DNA of 64,000 bases from Earliella scabrosa (Eukaryota > Basidiomycota > Agaricomycetes > Polyporales > Polyporaceae): positions 1,302,001 through 1,366,000 of the forward strand of contig JABYQQ010000010.1 of assembly GCA_022605405.1 (NCBI GenBank). The letters run 5' to 3'. Each line of letters starts with the position of its first letter. Within the stretch, counting starts at the first letter, position 1. Of this stretch, positions 1-10,397 are shown one piece after another. The position numbers and the translations under genes were made by a program. The notes under the pieces are model-generated. The model made no database searches. It was not told where the DNA came from and saw only the letters and a program-made list of their open reading frames with translations.

Positions 1-818
1 AGCCCACGTGAGCGAACTTGGAGAAATCGGCCGCAAGGAGGGTATTAGCCTTGCTGACGTTGACATGGAGCTCGAGCCAGTCCCCCGCAGGAGAGATTGG
101 AGTCGCGCTGAGGCCATGTTGTTGCAGCCACGTGTTGACGGCAGAGACACTGTCGGGACGGGGAGCAACGAGTTGCGCAACCTAGAAATTGAATGAACAT
201 GGAATGTGAGTATACTGGAAGCGCCCAAAAGGAGGAAACCGTTCTTCGTCGACGGGAGACGGTCGTCTTGTTTCTCCGCAAGCATGTTTTCTCCATGCTC
301 CATACTCAACTAGTCGAATTCTAGGGACAACGTTTGGCCCTCCACAGGCACAAAAACACTTGTCTTCATGCTAAGCTGATTTTGACCGTATGTTCGACTT
401 GCATACCTCAATAGAGGACGACCACACACACCGTCTGGTATCTCGCCTTAGGCCGCTCAATGTGTGTTGACGAGACTTCAAGAGACACAGACAGACTGAC
501 GCGCAACTGCCTTGGCGCGTTACGAGATGGATGTCTCACCTCAGACTTGGACAGGTGCTGCCCATACTTCTCACTGCTTGGGTCGCTGACGCTGTACAGC
601 GCGTCGACGATGGCCTCCGGGTTGCTTTGCGTAAGGGCGATGCGGAGCTTGAGAGGCGTTTGAGGTGCTGCCGGCCCAGCGAGCGAGAAGCCGGCGGGTA
701 AAACGTCACGAGCTTCATGTACAACGAGGTTGCGTGAATTTGCGAAGCCAGAAAGAGGAGTAGAGACAGCAAGGGTTGCAAGGAGCGACAATGCCAGGAG
801 GCGAGTGGGGAAGGCCAT
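1..818 (-). CDS. Sedolisin (S53) serine peptidase, 5' part; runs off the left edge
   Basis: The ATG is at 818. Exon 1 is 540..818 and exon 2 is 1..181, continuing outside the window. The intron (182..539, GTGAGA...AG) joins SKSE to VAQLVAPRP in frame. The N-terminus has a hydrophobic secretion signal (about residues 1-20). It is followed by a pro-kumamolisin activation domain, with the typical YSVSDPSSEKYGQHLSK stretch and then the exon-2 segment around WLQQHG and DWLELHVNVSKAN. Such proteins are secreted acid tripeptidyl peptidases or endopeptidases with a Ser-Glu-Asp triad. The catalytic domain is not in this window, so activity cannot be judged. The 358-nt intron is long for this genome and could hide a small exon. 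Confidence 0.88.
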
Positions 819-1603
819 GGTGTATGGTCGTCGTTCGGATGGAGAGATGGAGGCAGGAAGAAGGAAGCGGGTTGGGCCCGCTCAACGCGCCCGCCACGTT
901 CAGTTCCATTCTAGTCTCCGACCTTGCCTCCCGTCGGACTCGAGGAGAATGCGAGGAACAGCAAGGCTTGAATTGCGAGTAAGATGGTGGTTCAGAGAGT
1001 ACTCAGGACTCAGGAACAGCCAAGCCGCGGCCAAGTCGCTTAGATCTTCAGATCTCACGGCGCCTTATGTGCGGTTGCACTCAAGTGAGTCTTCAAGCTT
1101 CAAGCTGGCATCTCTTCACCTTGCAAGTCTCCTCATATCGCCCATAACCATCTCGGTCACGAAGAATTACTCATGTAATACGCCGCGCAAGTTAACATTA
1201 CCCCTGTACTAGTCGCTCATCTAGTAAGTCACCGTGTTGATTCTTTGTTTTATGCCACTGTGACAAATGCACAGGAGCGTTTCGCAAGGCATTGTCTTTT
1301 GAAGCGGGGTATACTGGAGGTGACATACACAAAAGGATGATGAGCAACGTCAACGAGTTAGCAGTCGCGCACTAGCCACCCGTCCCTGAAAGAAAGTCGT
1401 TATACTCAACATCACGTCCAGCCAGCCTATCTCATTTAGTCCCCTTTATTCCTGCCATTGGCAAGGGGCGGCGATGTAGAGAATGGCCTCTTGCACCTCA
1501 TGTCTGAATTTATTTTGCTTATATAGTGTCTCTACTCGAGAGTCAACGACTCGCTCAGCCTGAACCCAGCGTGCACAAGCGCAGCCATCCGATTCCGGCC
1601 CGT
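819..1603. other. Divergent intergenic region, protease / F-box gene
   Basis: This 785-bp stretch lies between two gene starts on opposite strands and should carry both promoters. I see no convincing gene or repeat in it. The open frames present are short and antisense to the protease leader. Confidence 0.5.
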
Positions 1604-3520
1604 ATGAACGCCTCTCTGCAACAACAATCTGGTAAGTTATGCCATCGTTTCTTCTGCTATCTTAGCATCGTTCTCAACGCGCTTCTTACAGACGTAGTCT
1701 TCCGTCTGGTCACTCACCCCAATATACTGGCCAACATCTTTCAGCACTCGTACAGGCTCAGTCTGACGTCGCCGCCACACCACGATGAGCGTAAGCGGCT
1801 TTCAGCTGTGTGTCGCATTTGGAACTTGGTCGTATGTAGTACGCCTGTCCTTTGGACCCACATTAGAATCGCCGCTACACGCCATCCGGACATGTGTAGG
1901 ACCCTCCTCGCTCGGTCAGCTCCACTTCCCATTCGCGTTACCCTCGATTTCACGGGCGACATATTCGACGCGCCTCCCCACTGGAATTCCACCCTTGCCG
2001 ATCATCTCTGTCGGATTACATCACTCAGAGTAATCTTCCTTCGGGTCCATGCGGAGGCCGTCCAATCCCTCCTCACCCTGTGGGACATGAGGATGGGCCA
2101 GCTCACGACGCTCTCCCTGGAAGTCCCAGATGGACATGGACACAGCGTTCTTACCCTACCCCCAACCATGGCGAGTACGATCCTCCGGCTCCGAACGCGC
2201 TCCGTCTTCACCCACGAAACCCCCATGTGGAAACTCCGATCGCTAGAGATTCACTGTCGCAGTGATCTGCGCGAATCGACGGACTGGGTATATGATCAGC
2301 CCTTGGTGCTCCTGGACATGTTGGCACGGTGTTGCAACGTAGAGAGCCTGGCGCTGTACTACGCCGTCCCGAACTGGAGCCAGTGGTTGACCCAAGACGT
2401 CGTAACTCCTGCAGGGCACTCCGGTACTGGACGAAGCTTGTGGATTAAACATGAGAGGAGAATTGGGATTGGTTGCGGTGAGCCCCCGACCTTGTTTCCG
2501 GCAGAGGGTGTATACACTTGCGGGACCGTCCTCCAGAACAGGGGGCTGGGGACTACGCAGGATCGAGGCCGACATGTGTATCTCAGCAAGCTGAAAAAAC
2601 TCATAGTTCTCGATGAGCCCCTCTATATAGAGGCATTCCTCTCTCATCTGAGGGTATTTGGACCACCGTTATCTCAGCGACACCGTGACCCCTTTTATCA
2701 TATCATCCTCGACCTCCGAGCGTTCAACACACCCTTCCACATGGAGCATCCTTATCAAGTGAGCGACCTGCTTCGGTCCGCCTATTCCGAGGTCGTGCCG
2801 GCGGTCGTATCTCGCTCCGAATCCTTGAGGATCTGTATCAATCCAGATGGAACGGTGCAGGTGTGCGGGCGGACAGGCGCACACGAGAGGGCGCTTCTCA
2901 CAATCAGGAATTGCCACGAATGCGACTCCAGGGCGGCCGAGAAGCATCGCAGCAGCGCTTGCCCTGCGTGCAGGTCACGACTTCGCAATGTCGCCTTCAG
3001 CGTGCTTTCCTCCGTTCTTCCCTTCATCTCTGATTACTGCCATGACTTGACGTGGGATCTGCTGCAAGAGGTCGACATCCACGACTTCCGGCACGTCCTC
3101 GTCCGTAGCGACTGGCCATATTTTTTGCAAAATGTCCTACCCCCGTCGGTCAAGACCCTCTTCGTAGGAGGCGCCAATCTCGGCGTCCAATTGCTTCAAG
3201 CCTTCCAAGACTTCGAGGGCCTTCCTGAGGCTGACAGACCTCCACCTCTCTCGCTGTCCACCATCGTTTGCTGTCTCCCCAGTGTTCAAGCGGGTCAGGA
3301 GATTATTGGCGGTCCAGGCGAGTCTTACCCCTTTCCGATCAAGAGGGTTGTGTTCCGTGTCCCGACTTTGACCACGGCCGACCATGCCAATTCGGGCCCC
3401 TCCGCCACACCTCTCACACCGAGCGCCAACAGTGAGGTTCAGGATCTCATGCGTCTGTACGGCTCTGAAGACCGAGGAGAGGTGATAGTACGGCACCGAA
3501 CTTGCGCATGTCATCGATAA
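1604..3520 (+). CDS. F-box-like protein with a C-terminal LRR-like region
   Basis: Exons are 1604..1631 and 1692..3520. The 60-nt intron (GTAAGT...TTACAG) is a multiple of three, so the unspliced frame is also open. I chose the ATG at 1604; the frame is open further upstream but has only a GTG at 1526. An F-box-like segment follows the junction: ILANIF, then RKRLSAVCRIWN, then STPVLWTHIRI, which is the usual basidiomycete layout. The rest (about 560 residues) is a divergent leucine-rich ligand domain. It includes two CxxC pairs (CHEC and CPAC, 14 residues apart) that could bind zinc. The expected role is substrate receptor of an SCF ubiquitin ligase; the substrate is unknown. Confidence 0.72.
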   Translation: MNASLQQQSGKLCHRFFCYLSIVLNALLTDVVFRLVTHPNILANIFQHSYRLSLTSPPHHDERKRLSAVCRIWNLVVCSTPVLWTHIRIAATRHPDMCRTLLARSAPLPIRVTLDFTGDIFDAPPHWNSTLADHLCRITSLRVIFLRVHAEAVQSLLTLWDMRMGQLTTLSLEVPDGHGHSVLTLPPTMASTILRLRTRSVFTHETPMWKLRSLEIHCRSDLRESTDWVYDQPLVLLDMLARCCNVESLALYYAVPNWSQWLTQDVVTPAGHSGTGRSLWIKHERRIGIGCGEPPTLFPAEGVYTCGTVLQNRGLGTTQDRGRHVYLSKLKKLIVLDEPLYIEAFLSHLRVFGPPLSQRHRDPFYHIILDLRAFNTPFHMEHPYQVSDLLRSAYSEVVPAVVSRSESLRICINPDGTVQVCGRTGAHERALLTIRNCHECDSRAAEKHRSSACPACRSRLRNVAFSVLSSVLPFISDYCHDLTWDLLQEVDIHDFRHVLVRSDWPYFLQNVLPPSVKTLFVGGANLGVQLLQAFQDFEGLPEADRPPPLSLSTIVCCLPSVQAGQEIIGGPGESYPFPIKRVVFRVPTLTTADHANSGPSATPLTPSANSEVQDLMRLYGSEDRGEVIVRHRTCACHR

Positions 3521-4336
3521 AGGACGTTGGGCATCATTAGCTTCGTCAAGGCCCGACGTACTAGTAGCCCGGGAGATGCTACTTATCTTCAAGGTGAATG
3601 GGCCCGGGCAATACGAATACGAGTAATGCATTCAGAGACCTCGCACTTCTTATGTACTTATACTGAGCCCTTTTCAATTCTTGATCGGCGTACTTTGTAG
3701 AAAGTCAGAGCTCCTTCATGCCAGGTGGTTCCGACTCGGATCGAGGAGAGTAGTTTTAGCCGCCCGGACCCGCTTCACGATTGAACTACATCACCTGCCT
3801 AATTTGGAGCCTCGTGTGATAGGCGCTAGCCGACGCTGCCAGGGTGACCGTGACGAGTTCAACCAGATGAGGCCCCTTGTTTTTTTTCCTTCTTCTGATC
3901 TCGTTAATGTTCAAGACAACCACTCGATCACAATGTCTGCAGCAAGGTGATACCAAATTGTGATTGCGGTACGTGCTGCGCTTATCACAGATACTTTGAG
4001 TTGGTGATTGTTGTTCTCGACAGGCACCCTCGGTGACATGCATTGTTAAGAACAATGCATATGGAAACATCGTCTCTCAACTGAACTTGGCAGATGTTAG
4101 ATAGCGTGATGCGGGTCATATGGCATCAGGTGCCCTTGTTCTCCCGACTATGAATAGGCACGTTGGTCGCCGAGGAATTCACTCACTCCGAACCTTCCTC
4201 GATCTCTCTTGCCTACTTTCGAGGCGCGTCGATCCGGTCACACTCAACGTCTTTGTAAGCCTGCTGCGTTTTGTATGACGCGGCTTGACTGGTTCGCTTA
4301 TCACGCATATTATCATAGACTCAAGCTTTCACGGCG
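3521..4336 (+). other. Intergenic, 816 bp
   Basis: The stretch lies between two same-strand F-box/LRR-type genes. I see no gene here. A missing 5' exon of the downstream gene could lie in it, but I found no in-frame F-box coding segment. Confidence 0.4.
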
Positions 4337-5761
4337 ATGGTCAACTCATCTCCCAAACACACCCCCATTCGCTGGACCGATGGCCCGATCCTTGATGATA
4401 TCGCGCTTCTTCGAACACTACCGAACCGTCAATGCTATCTGTTTAAGCGTATTCAGCTGGAGTTCGCAGGACCTGGGGAGCTAGAAACCCTTCAGCAATT
4501 CCTCCTCCACAACGCCTTCCCTGAGCTCGAAGGCCTCTCAGTCAAATACGAAGGACCAGTGGGCGTCCAGCTTACTTTGCCATCGCTCCCTAGCCTGACA
4601 CAACTCGTCACGAGAGGTCTCCTTATCCAAATTGGCGCTCCAACGGTACCTCGTCTCAGGTCCATCGGTTGCGACGCGCAACTCGACCAGTACCGCCCTC
4701 CCCAACCCTCTCAGGAAGAGCTCCGGATCATGCTGAATGCCTGTAGCGGGGCGAGCGACGTACAGCTCAAGCGTTCTTTCTTCCCCTCTCCTCGCTTCGA
4801 CCGAGCCTACGATCGTCCCGTCCTGTTCCCCAATCTGCGCACGCTGTGGGTTGAGGACGGGTGGGACTACCTTCCAAACGCCCTCGCGCACCTCGCAGTA
4901 TCTCCCGCCTCCCGCGTCGACATCGTCGCCCATACCGACGTCCACGACTTCGACCTCGACCACAAGGGCTTCTGGCTCGACATCCTCCCTCCTAACAGGA
5001 GCACCTCCCTGCCCATGCTGTCATCCACCCGCGCCATCAGGCTGTCCGCGAACCTGTTCGAGCCCGATGCAGCCGGCGTACGCGTGCCCCTCACAAATGG
5101 GGCGACCCTGTCAGGCTTCTCAGACCTGCTCGGCCTTGACGCCCTCGACGCCCAAGGTTCCTGGTCCATCACGGCCACGAACTGCCGCGAACACAGCGAG
5201 GAGCTTATCCCGACGACGCTCTCAGAGCTGCCCCGCGTTGTCGACTGCTCCAAGCTGGTCGTACTCGAGATGCACACCGTTCCGTACCTCTCGCCCGACC
5301 GCAGCACGAACGAGTGGGAGACCTTCCTCGCGCCGATGGTCGCCCTCGAGCGGCTCGAGGTCGGCGGGAACCGCGCGCTCGAACTCGTGCTCGACGCGTT
5401 CGTGGGCACGGAGGACATCCTCCCCGCGCTCCGCGTGCTCGTGCTGTGCCTCGGCATCCTCCCCGACGAAGAGCGCCTCGACGACCTCGCTGGGCTCTTC
5501 TCGAGTACCTGTTCCGCGCTCGCTGAGAGACAGAACCGCCTGAAGCTGCTGCAGGTCCGCATACCTCCGCCGGACGTGGGGCGGCTGGCGAAGTGCTCGT
5601 GCTTGATGGAGGACACCACGGCGCGGGCGGGAGAGTTCGTCCGGTTCGCGAGCCAGTTCTTCCCAGCGCAGGTCGTGCGGAAGTTCTGCAAGTCATGCCA
5701 TGACGGTCACCCGTCCGTGTTTCGAGAGTACGAGGACGACTGTATGATGGAGGAAGATTAA
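4337..5761 (+). CDS. Hypothetical LRR-like protein related to F-box families
   Basis: This is a single uninterrupted 474-codon frame from an ATG at 4337. Its regular leucine-rich segments (for example FPELEGLSVKYEG and LPSLPSLTQLVTRGLLIQI) and its late CSCL/CKSC cysteines resemble the C-terminal half of basidiomycete F-box proteins. There is no recognisable F-box at the N-terminus. It may have lost that module, have it on an unrecognised 5' exon, or be a paralogous fragment of the neighbour at 1604-3520. The frame has no internal disruption, so I treat it as a gene rather than a relic. Function unknown. Confidence 0.6.
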   Translation: MVNSSPKHTPIRWTDGPILDDIALLRTLPNRQCYLFKRIQLEFAGPGELETLQQFLLHNAFPELEGLSVKYEGPVGVQLTLPSLPSLTQLVTRGLLIQIGAPTVPRLRSIGCDAQLDQYRPPQPSQEELRIMLNACSGASDVQLKRSFFPSPRFDRAYDRPVLFPNLRTLWVEDGWDYLPNALAHLAVSPASRVDIVAHTDVHDFDLDHKGFWLDILPPNRSTSLPMLSSTRAIRLSANLFEPDAAGVRVPLTNGATLSGFSDLLGLDALDAQGSWSITATNCREHSEELIPTTLSELPRVVDCSKLVVLEMHTVPYLSPDRSTNEWETFLAPMVALERLEVGGNRALELVLDAFVGTEDILPALRVLVLCLGILPDEERLDDLAGLFSSTCSALAERQNRLKLLQVRIPPPDVGRLAKCSCLMEDTTARAGEFVRFASQFFPAQVVRKFCKSCHDGHPSVFREYEDDCMMEED

Positions 5762-6154
5762 AGTCGCGGGTAAGTTAGCTATTTATCGAAATTGCCCAGT
5801 ACGATAGCTGCATTATAATCACATCCCGCCGATACCCATGATACCCATACTGTATGACGTCTGCCAACCCATCTTGCTATGTATTTGCTGTTGCGAACTT
5901 GAGCCCACACGCGCACACGCAAGACGATTCCGAGCCAATCCATGACATCGTATTTTTTGTTTTCTATCCGAAGCCAAAGTTCAAAAGCTCTCGAGCCGAA
6001 GTCCTGGCAAACTACATGACGTCCCCGCGCAGCCTGTTGTAGCAACCCCAGATAGCCGAGAAACGCAGCACCAGTGCGAGTCAGCGGCTACGGACCCCGG
6101 ACCACGAGGCGTAAAAATGACAAGGCGAGATGGTGAAGAGAAAGAGGAAAAAAG

Positions 6155-6261
6155 GGTATAGGGATCATACGATCCGAAGACGAAAGTGAAGGGGGTATAC
6201 TATGATACAAGAACGAAATGGTATAGGGTATAAGGATCCGAGAGGGTGATCCATGGGTATA
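6155..6261. repeat. Cluster of five GGTATA hexamers
   Basis: GGTATA occurs at 6155, 6194, 6220, 6227 and 6256, within 107 bp of otherwise AG-rich sequence. The spacing is irregular. No function is evident. Confidence 0.5.
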
Positions 6262-6749
6262 GTACCGAGTACGGTGTCCGAAGTCAAAGATGGAAACGCG
6301 AAGAGAAAATAAATAAAGGCCACAACAATAAAGAAAGAGAAACCCGAGAAGCCATACAGAAGGGAGAGCAGAGTGCTCGATACCTTCCGATTCCAAGCGA
6401 CGAGCGCACGCACCGCAGCGAGCGACTACCAGCGCCGCTAGGAGGCTTTTGCGCGAACCGTCGACCGATGCAGCAGGCTTATACGCCTCAGGCTATGGCG
6501 ATGTGCGAGCTGCGCTTGCGGGTTGCCGGAACCCGAGTCGGTCTTCAGTTTGCGATGGCAACAAGCTTCGCACCCGAGAGTACGAGCGAGTCTGCCCTTC
6601 CGTCCTCGTAAAGCGTTACTGGATACGCGTCGGGTGCGAGGAAGTCGATTCCTCGTCGAGCGCCGACGTCCTCGAGTGTCCAGGTGCTCCACGGGCGGGC
6701 ATCGTACGTCGGAGTCTTGACTGGGGCACAGCGCCGATACTAACGAGAA

Positions 6750-7061
6750 GTCGTCCTATGCGAGCCGATGGCAGTTTCGGATTCGCTGCGGTCCTCGTGT
6801 AGTCGATCCCCTATGGGAGCGGGCGCGTGCGGAGCCTAGAGTCGGAGTACGGAAAAGGGGAGGTCGTCCTACGACCAACGGGAGTGTCGGAGTCGAAGAG
6901 GCGGCCTCGGCGCCAGTCGTAGTCGAGTTGGCGCGGTGGGGGGAGGGCGTGTTACACGACCCGATGGTAGTCTCGGAATCGAAGCGGCCTCGGCGGTGGC
7001 GCTACTCACCGCGGGGAGAACCCGTCCTACACGACCCGATGGTAGTCTCGGCGTCGACGCG
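6750..7061. repeat. Degenerate tandem repeat, about 75-120 bp period, four copies
   Basis: Copies begin near 6750, 6861, 6946 and 7021. The last two share an identical 24-nt core (6953..6976 and 7028..7051, 75 bp apart). The copies contain variants of GTCCTACACGACC, GATGGTAGTCTCGG and GTCGAAGCGGCCTCGGCG. The first two copies are diverged. The array sits just 3' of the kinase stop codon at 7132. Confidence 0.7.
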
Positions 7062-7131
7062 AGTCTCGAAGAGCGTTGACGAAAATCGTCTGGGCGCGGC
7101 CTGTGAAGGGCCGCCGCGCCTCGGTGGCGCC

Positions 7132-9566
7132 TCAATCCAGAAGGTCGAGCTTGCGGGGACCCTCCAGACGGCGCACGGTGCGCACCCCGCGCATGGCAAG
7201 CAGGGCGCGCGTGAAGATGTTCGGTTGCTTCCTGCAGTCGGCGGCGGTGTCGCGTTGGAGCCGAATGTTGTCTACGGGAAGCGGCCCAGGGAGCATGGGC
7301 ACGGGCGGGATCGCGGGAAGGCTCTGCAGCGCGATGGAGGAGAACTGCGAGGAAGTGCTGTCGCCCGCGGAGGACAGCGCAGAGTTGACGATGGGCGAGA
7401 CGGAGACGGCACCGGCGTCGATCGCGTGGGAGGTGCCGTACTCGGACTCGTATTCCGAGTTGTTGAGGTAAGGAAGCTCGGAAATGGACTGTACGGCCGT
7501 GGCGGAAGTGGCTGCCGAGCCGCACAGAGTGGGCGTTCCAAGGTCCTCGCGTGCGATTGGGGAGAGAAGAGTCGGCGAGGGGAGCTGAGCAGGAACTGAC
7601 AAAGGCGTGTTGGCGAACATAGCCGACAACATGGGCGGGACTTTGCTCGTGCTGCGGGACGAGAGAAGAACAGGCTTGGGCTTCTGCCAGGCGGCGGGCT
7701 TCTTGTTGCGGAGGGACGTCTTGGCCTTGGTGGCCTTGGTGGGGACATCGTGAGGGAACGTGGGCGATGTCCACTCGTACCACCAGTGAGGTGCTTCGCC
7801 GGCAGGGTAAGGAACGCCGAACGAGATTTGATCGGCCGACTCGCACTAATGCAGGACATGATCAGTACTGGAGCGAAACGAGGGCGAGTGTGTGCTTACC
7901 GGCTCGTACCCAGGCATGGGCCTGGCTGGACGCGAACATTCACGTTTCGCGAGTGTCTTCCAGTCGCTGTGAAGTACCAAAGTTAGCTCCTCGATTAGAT
8001 GCGGACATAACCTGAACGTACACGTCAGAAAGCCAAGGGTGAGCCTTGATCTGGTCAATAGTTGGACGGTTCCTCGGGTTCTTGTCGAGAAGCTGAGGAA
8101 CTATCAGAACACATAAGCGGCAAGGTCGGGTAAGGTGCGTACCATGTAGAGCAAGTCATGAGCATCAGCAGATACGTCGTTGTTGACTTCGACGGCCTTT
8201 GTCGTGATGAGCTCGTAATAGGTGTACGGGTCGCGCCTGTATTGCTCCAGGTCGAAGGGAAGCTGGTATATCATGAGCTATGTAGGCTGAGATGAACAGT
8301 GATATGCGCACCTTTCCGTTCAGCATCTCGTACAAGACCACGCCGGCGCTATAGATATCAGCGGTGTACGTGTAGCCCCCGCGGAAGGCCTCAGGTGCGA
8401 GGTATCCCAGCGTGCCACAATTACGGCGGGTGTAGTCGCCGAACGGAACGTCGTCCTGTGCATTGATGAAGTCGTTGGCGTCGGAGTTGATGATCCACTC
8501 GTCGCGGTGCGTCCAGGGCTGCTCTTCGGGCGTCATGCGGAAAGGACGCGACAGGCCAAAGTCGCTCAGGATGGCCTCGTCTCTGGAACTGAGGAGCACG
8601 TTGGAAGACTTGATGTCTCGGTGGAGGATGCCTCTCTCGTGAAGCTCCTCCATCGCGAGCACCTAGTCATGAAGTGAGCACGCTAGTCGCCAACTAAGAC
8701 ATGAGCAATACGTACGAGGTGCGCGAAATACTTCTTCGCTTTGGCGGCCTGGAGCCTGCCGCGTTTGAGCTTCTTCGCAAGGTCTCCGTCGTAATAGAAG
8801 TCCTGCAAGGAAGCGTGAGCCTACTACTAAGTGTGGAAGGTAGAAGAAGCGACTGACCGTGAGAAGATAGTAGTTTTCGCTGTCCTCGAAGCTGCCGCGG
8901 AGCTGGAGGAAGAAATGGCAACCAGCGAGCTTCTTCAGGATCGCCTGTTCTTGGAAGACGAACGCGGAGCTGTGCGCCTTGAGAGCGCTTTTGTGCATCG
9001 TCTTGAGCGCATAGAAGCGGCCGTTCTTGAGGTGCTGGACAAGGGCGACCGTGCCTTGGGACCCGGCCCCGAGGACCTGGTAGACACGGAAGTCCGCGGC
9101 CGTGACGGTGCGCGTCTGGAGAGACGATGGAATCGACAGGCGCTGGGCAGCGCTCAGCTTGAGGTCGGAGACGGGCATGTCCTTGGATGCCGTCGGATAG
9201 ACGAGAGTCGGGGTTCCGGATACCCCGGGCGAGTTCTGGAACAGGTGCTGCATGGAGCAGGCGACCTTGGAAAAGGATTTGGTTGACGGCATGGTGTAGG
9301 CGGAAGAGAAGGGCACGTACCAGTTCGCCAACCTCGTTGAACAACATCCGCACATGGACATTGACATTCGCAGGGACATGCTTGCTAGCATCTGCGACGA
9401 CTTGGACTGCCTCAATGGTCTGTAGATGTGTCAGAGCTATCGGAGAGGATGCAAGTATGACGCCTCTCACCAGCCTGTCTGGGTAACTCGTACCCTCAGG
9501 ATGTTGGTCCCCGGACCCGCCAGGGTCCTTGTCCTTCAGGTAGAACTGAATGAGTTTGAAGAGCAT
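7132..9566 (-). CDS. Serine/threonine protein kinase, 670 aa
   Basis: The exons, in order of translation, are 9471..9566, 9321..9419, 8858..9265, 8716..8802, 8312..8662, 8143..8262, 8022..8092, 7900..7966 and 7132..7845. All introns are 49-55 nt. The first about 65 residues form a helical segment (around TIEAVQVVADASKHVP). The kinase domain follows. It has the glycine loop LGAGSQGTV, the VAIK-type lysine in YALKTMHK, catalytic HRDIKSSNVLL, DFGLSRPF and LAPEAF in place of APE. The insert between DFG and APE is long (about 50 residues). The domain ends near DKNPRNRPTIDQIKAHPWL. A Ser/Pro-rich tail of about 240 residues completes the protein. The overall pattern resembles basidiomycete AGC-like kinases. 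Catalytic residues look intact, so it should be active. Its pathway is not deducible. Confidence 0.88.
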
Positions 9567-10397
9567 GTTGATAGCAGTGAATAGCAAATAGAAAGCGGTT
9601 TAAAAGCAGCGCACAGCACGAGGAGATGGAGGGAGGGAGAGAAACGCATCGGCGGGGCCTGGCGGGGTATATAGCCCAGTGTCAGCCTCAGTCCCGATCG
9701 CAAGGAGGCTGGCATGTCCCGCCCATAGAGCACTCCAGCCCCGTACCATTTTCATGTGTTTCTCCATAGCCCGTGTGCGGAGGCTGTCTCTTGTGAAGTC
9801 GCCGTCTGCAAGTCGTCGGAGCTTCCGAGTCGAGCGTCCTGGCGAGGAGTGCATTTCACCGGCGGGCAAGGGACAGACATGGGGCTATCCCGAGCAGCGA
9901 CAAGAGAAGTCAAGTCGCGCATAAGCATCTTCATTGGATTGACAGCGCGTGATCAGGAGAACAACAGTGAGAGAAAGTCGTGTACGGCGAGCGGGATGAG
10001 ATTGGCAGAAGAGCAAAACAGGCGCTCGCATGCAAGACGGTTCGTATCAACTTGCCACAAAGGGAATGATCGGAACCCCGGCCCGAGGCCACATAGCTTA
10101 TGCGTGCTTCCAACGAGCACAAGTGACCCAAGGCAAACTCGAGGACTACATAACATGCGCAGGAACACACGTCTGGTAATAGTGACTCTGGACTAACTTA
10201 AGATAATGTGACAGTATAGGGTGAGTACGATGCTATCTTCACGGTCTCCAACCTAATCGCGGGGCGTCATAGTACAGACTCGGAGTCGGATAAATACTAG
10301 AAGATGGTTCGCAGTCCGTCCCCGCCGGGCCCCCAAGCGACTTCTAGGTGTATCATGAACAATAATAAGGAATGAGGACAGCGCTGAGCAGCAAGCA
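9567..10397. other. Intergenic region upstream of the kinase
   Basis: This 831-bp stretch contains the kinase promoter and the 3' flank of the next minus-strand gene. No gene was recognised; the open frames on either strand are short and lack protein-like features. Confidence 0.45.
9668..9673 (-). promoter_or_regulatory. Candidate TATA box of the kinase gene
   Basis: TATATA lies in a GC-rich setting about 100 bp upstream of the kinase ATG at 9566. Position and context suit a core promoter. This is inference from sequence only. Confidence 0.4.

Larger units (their letters stand above)
5762..7131. other. Gene-free region between convergent genes
   Basis: About 1.37 kb lies between the 3' ends of the LRR-like gene and the kinase. 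It holds a cluster of GGTATA hexamers (6155-6261) and a degenerate tandem repeat (6750-7061), listed separately. Open frames here look like by-products of the repeats. Confidence 0.5.

Noticed and set aside
4737..5543. Long Ser/Arg-rich frame in +3 and two antisense frames over the LRR-like gene
   Set aside because: Shadow frames of a GC-rich coding exon; low-complexity composition and no start context.
6869..7846. 325-codon minus-strand frame over the kinase tail and repeat
   Set aside because: It overlaps the last kinase exon in a different frame. The kinase frame joins the upstream exons and ends on its own stop; the alternative is Arg/Pro/Ser-rich and partly made of the tandem repeat.
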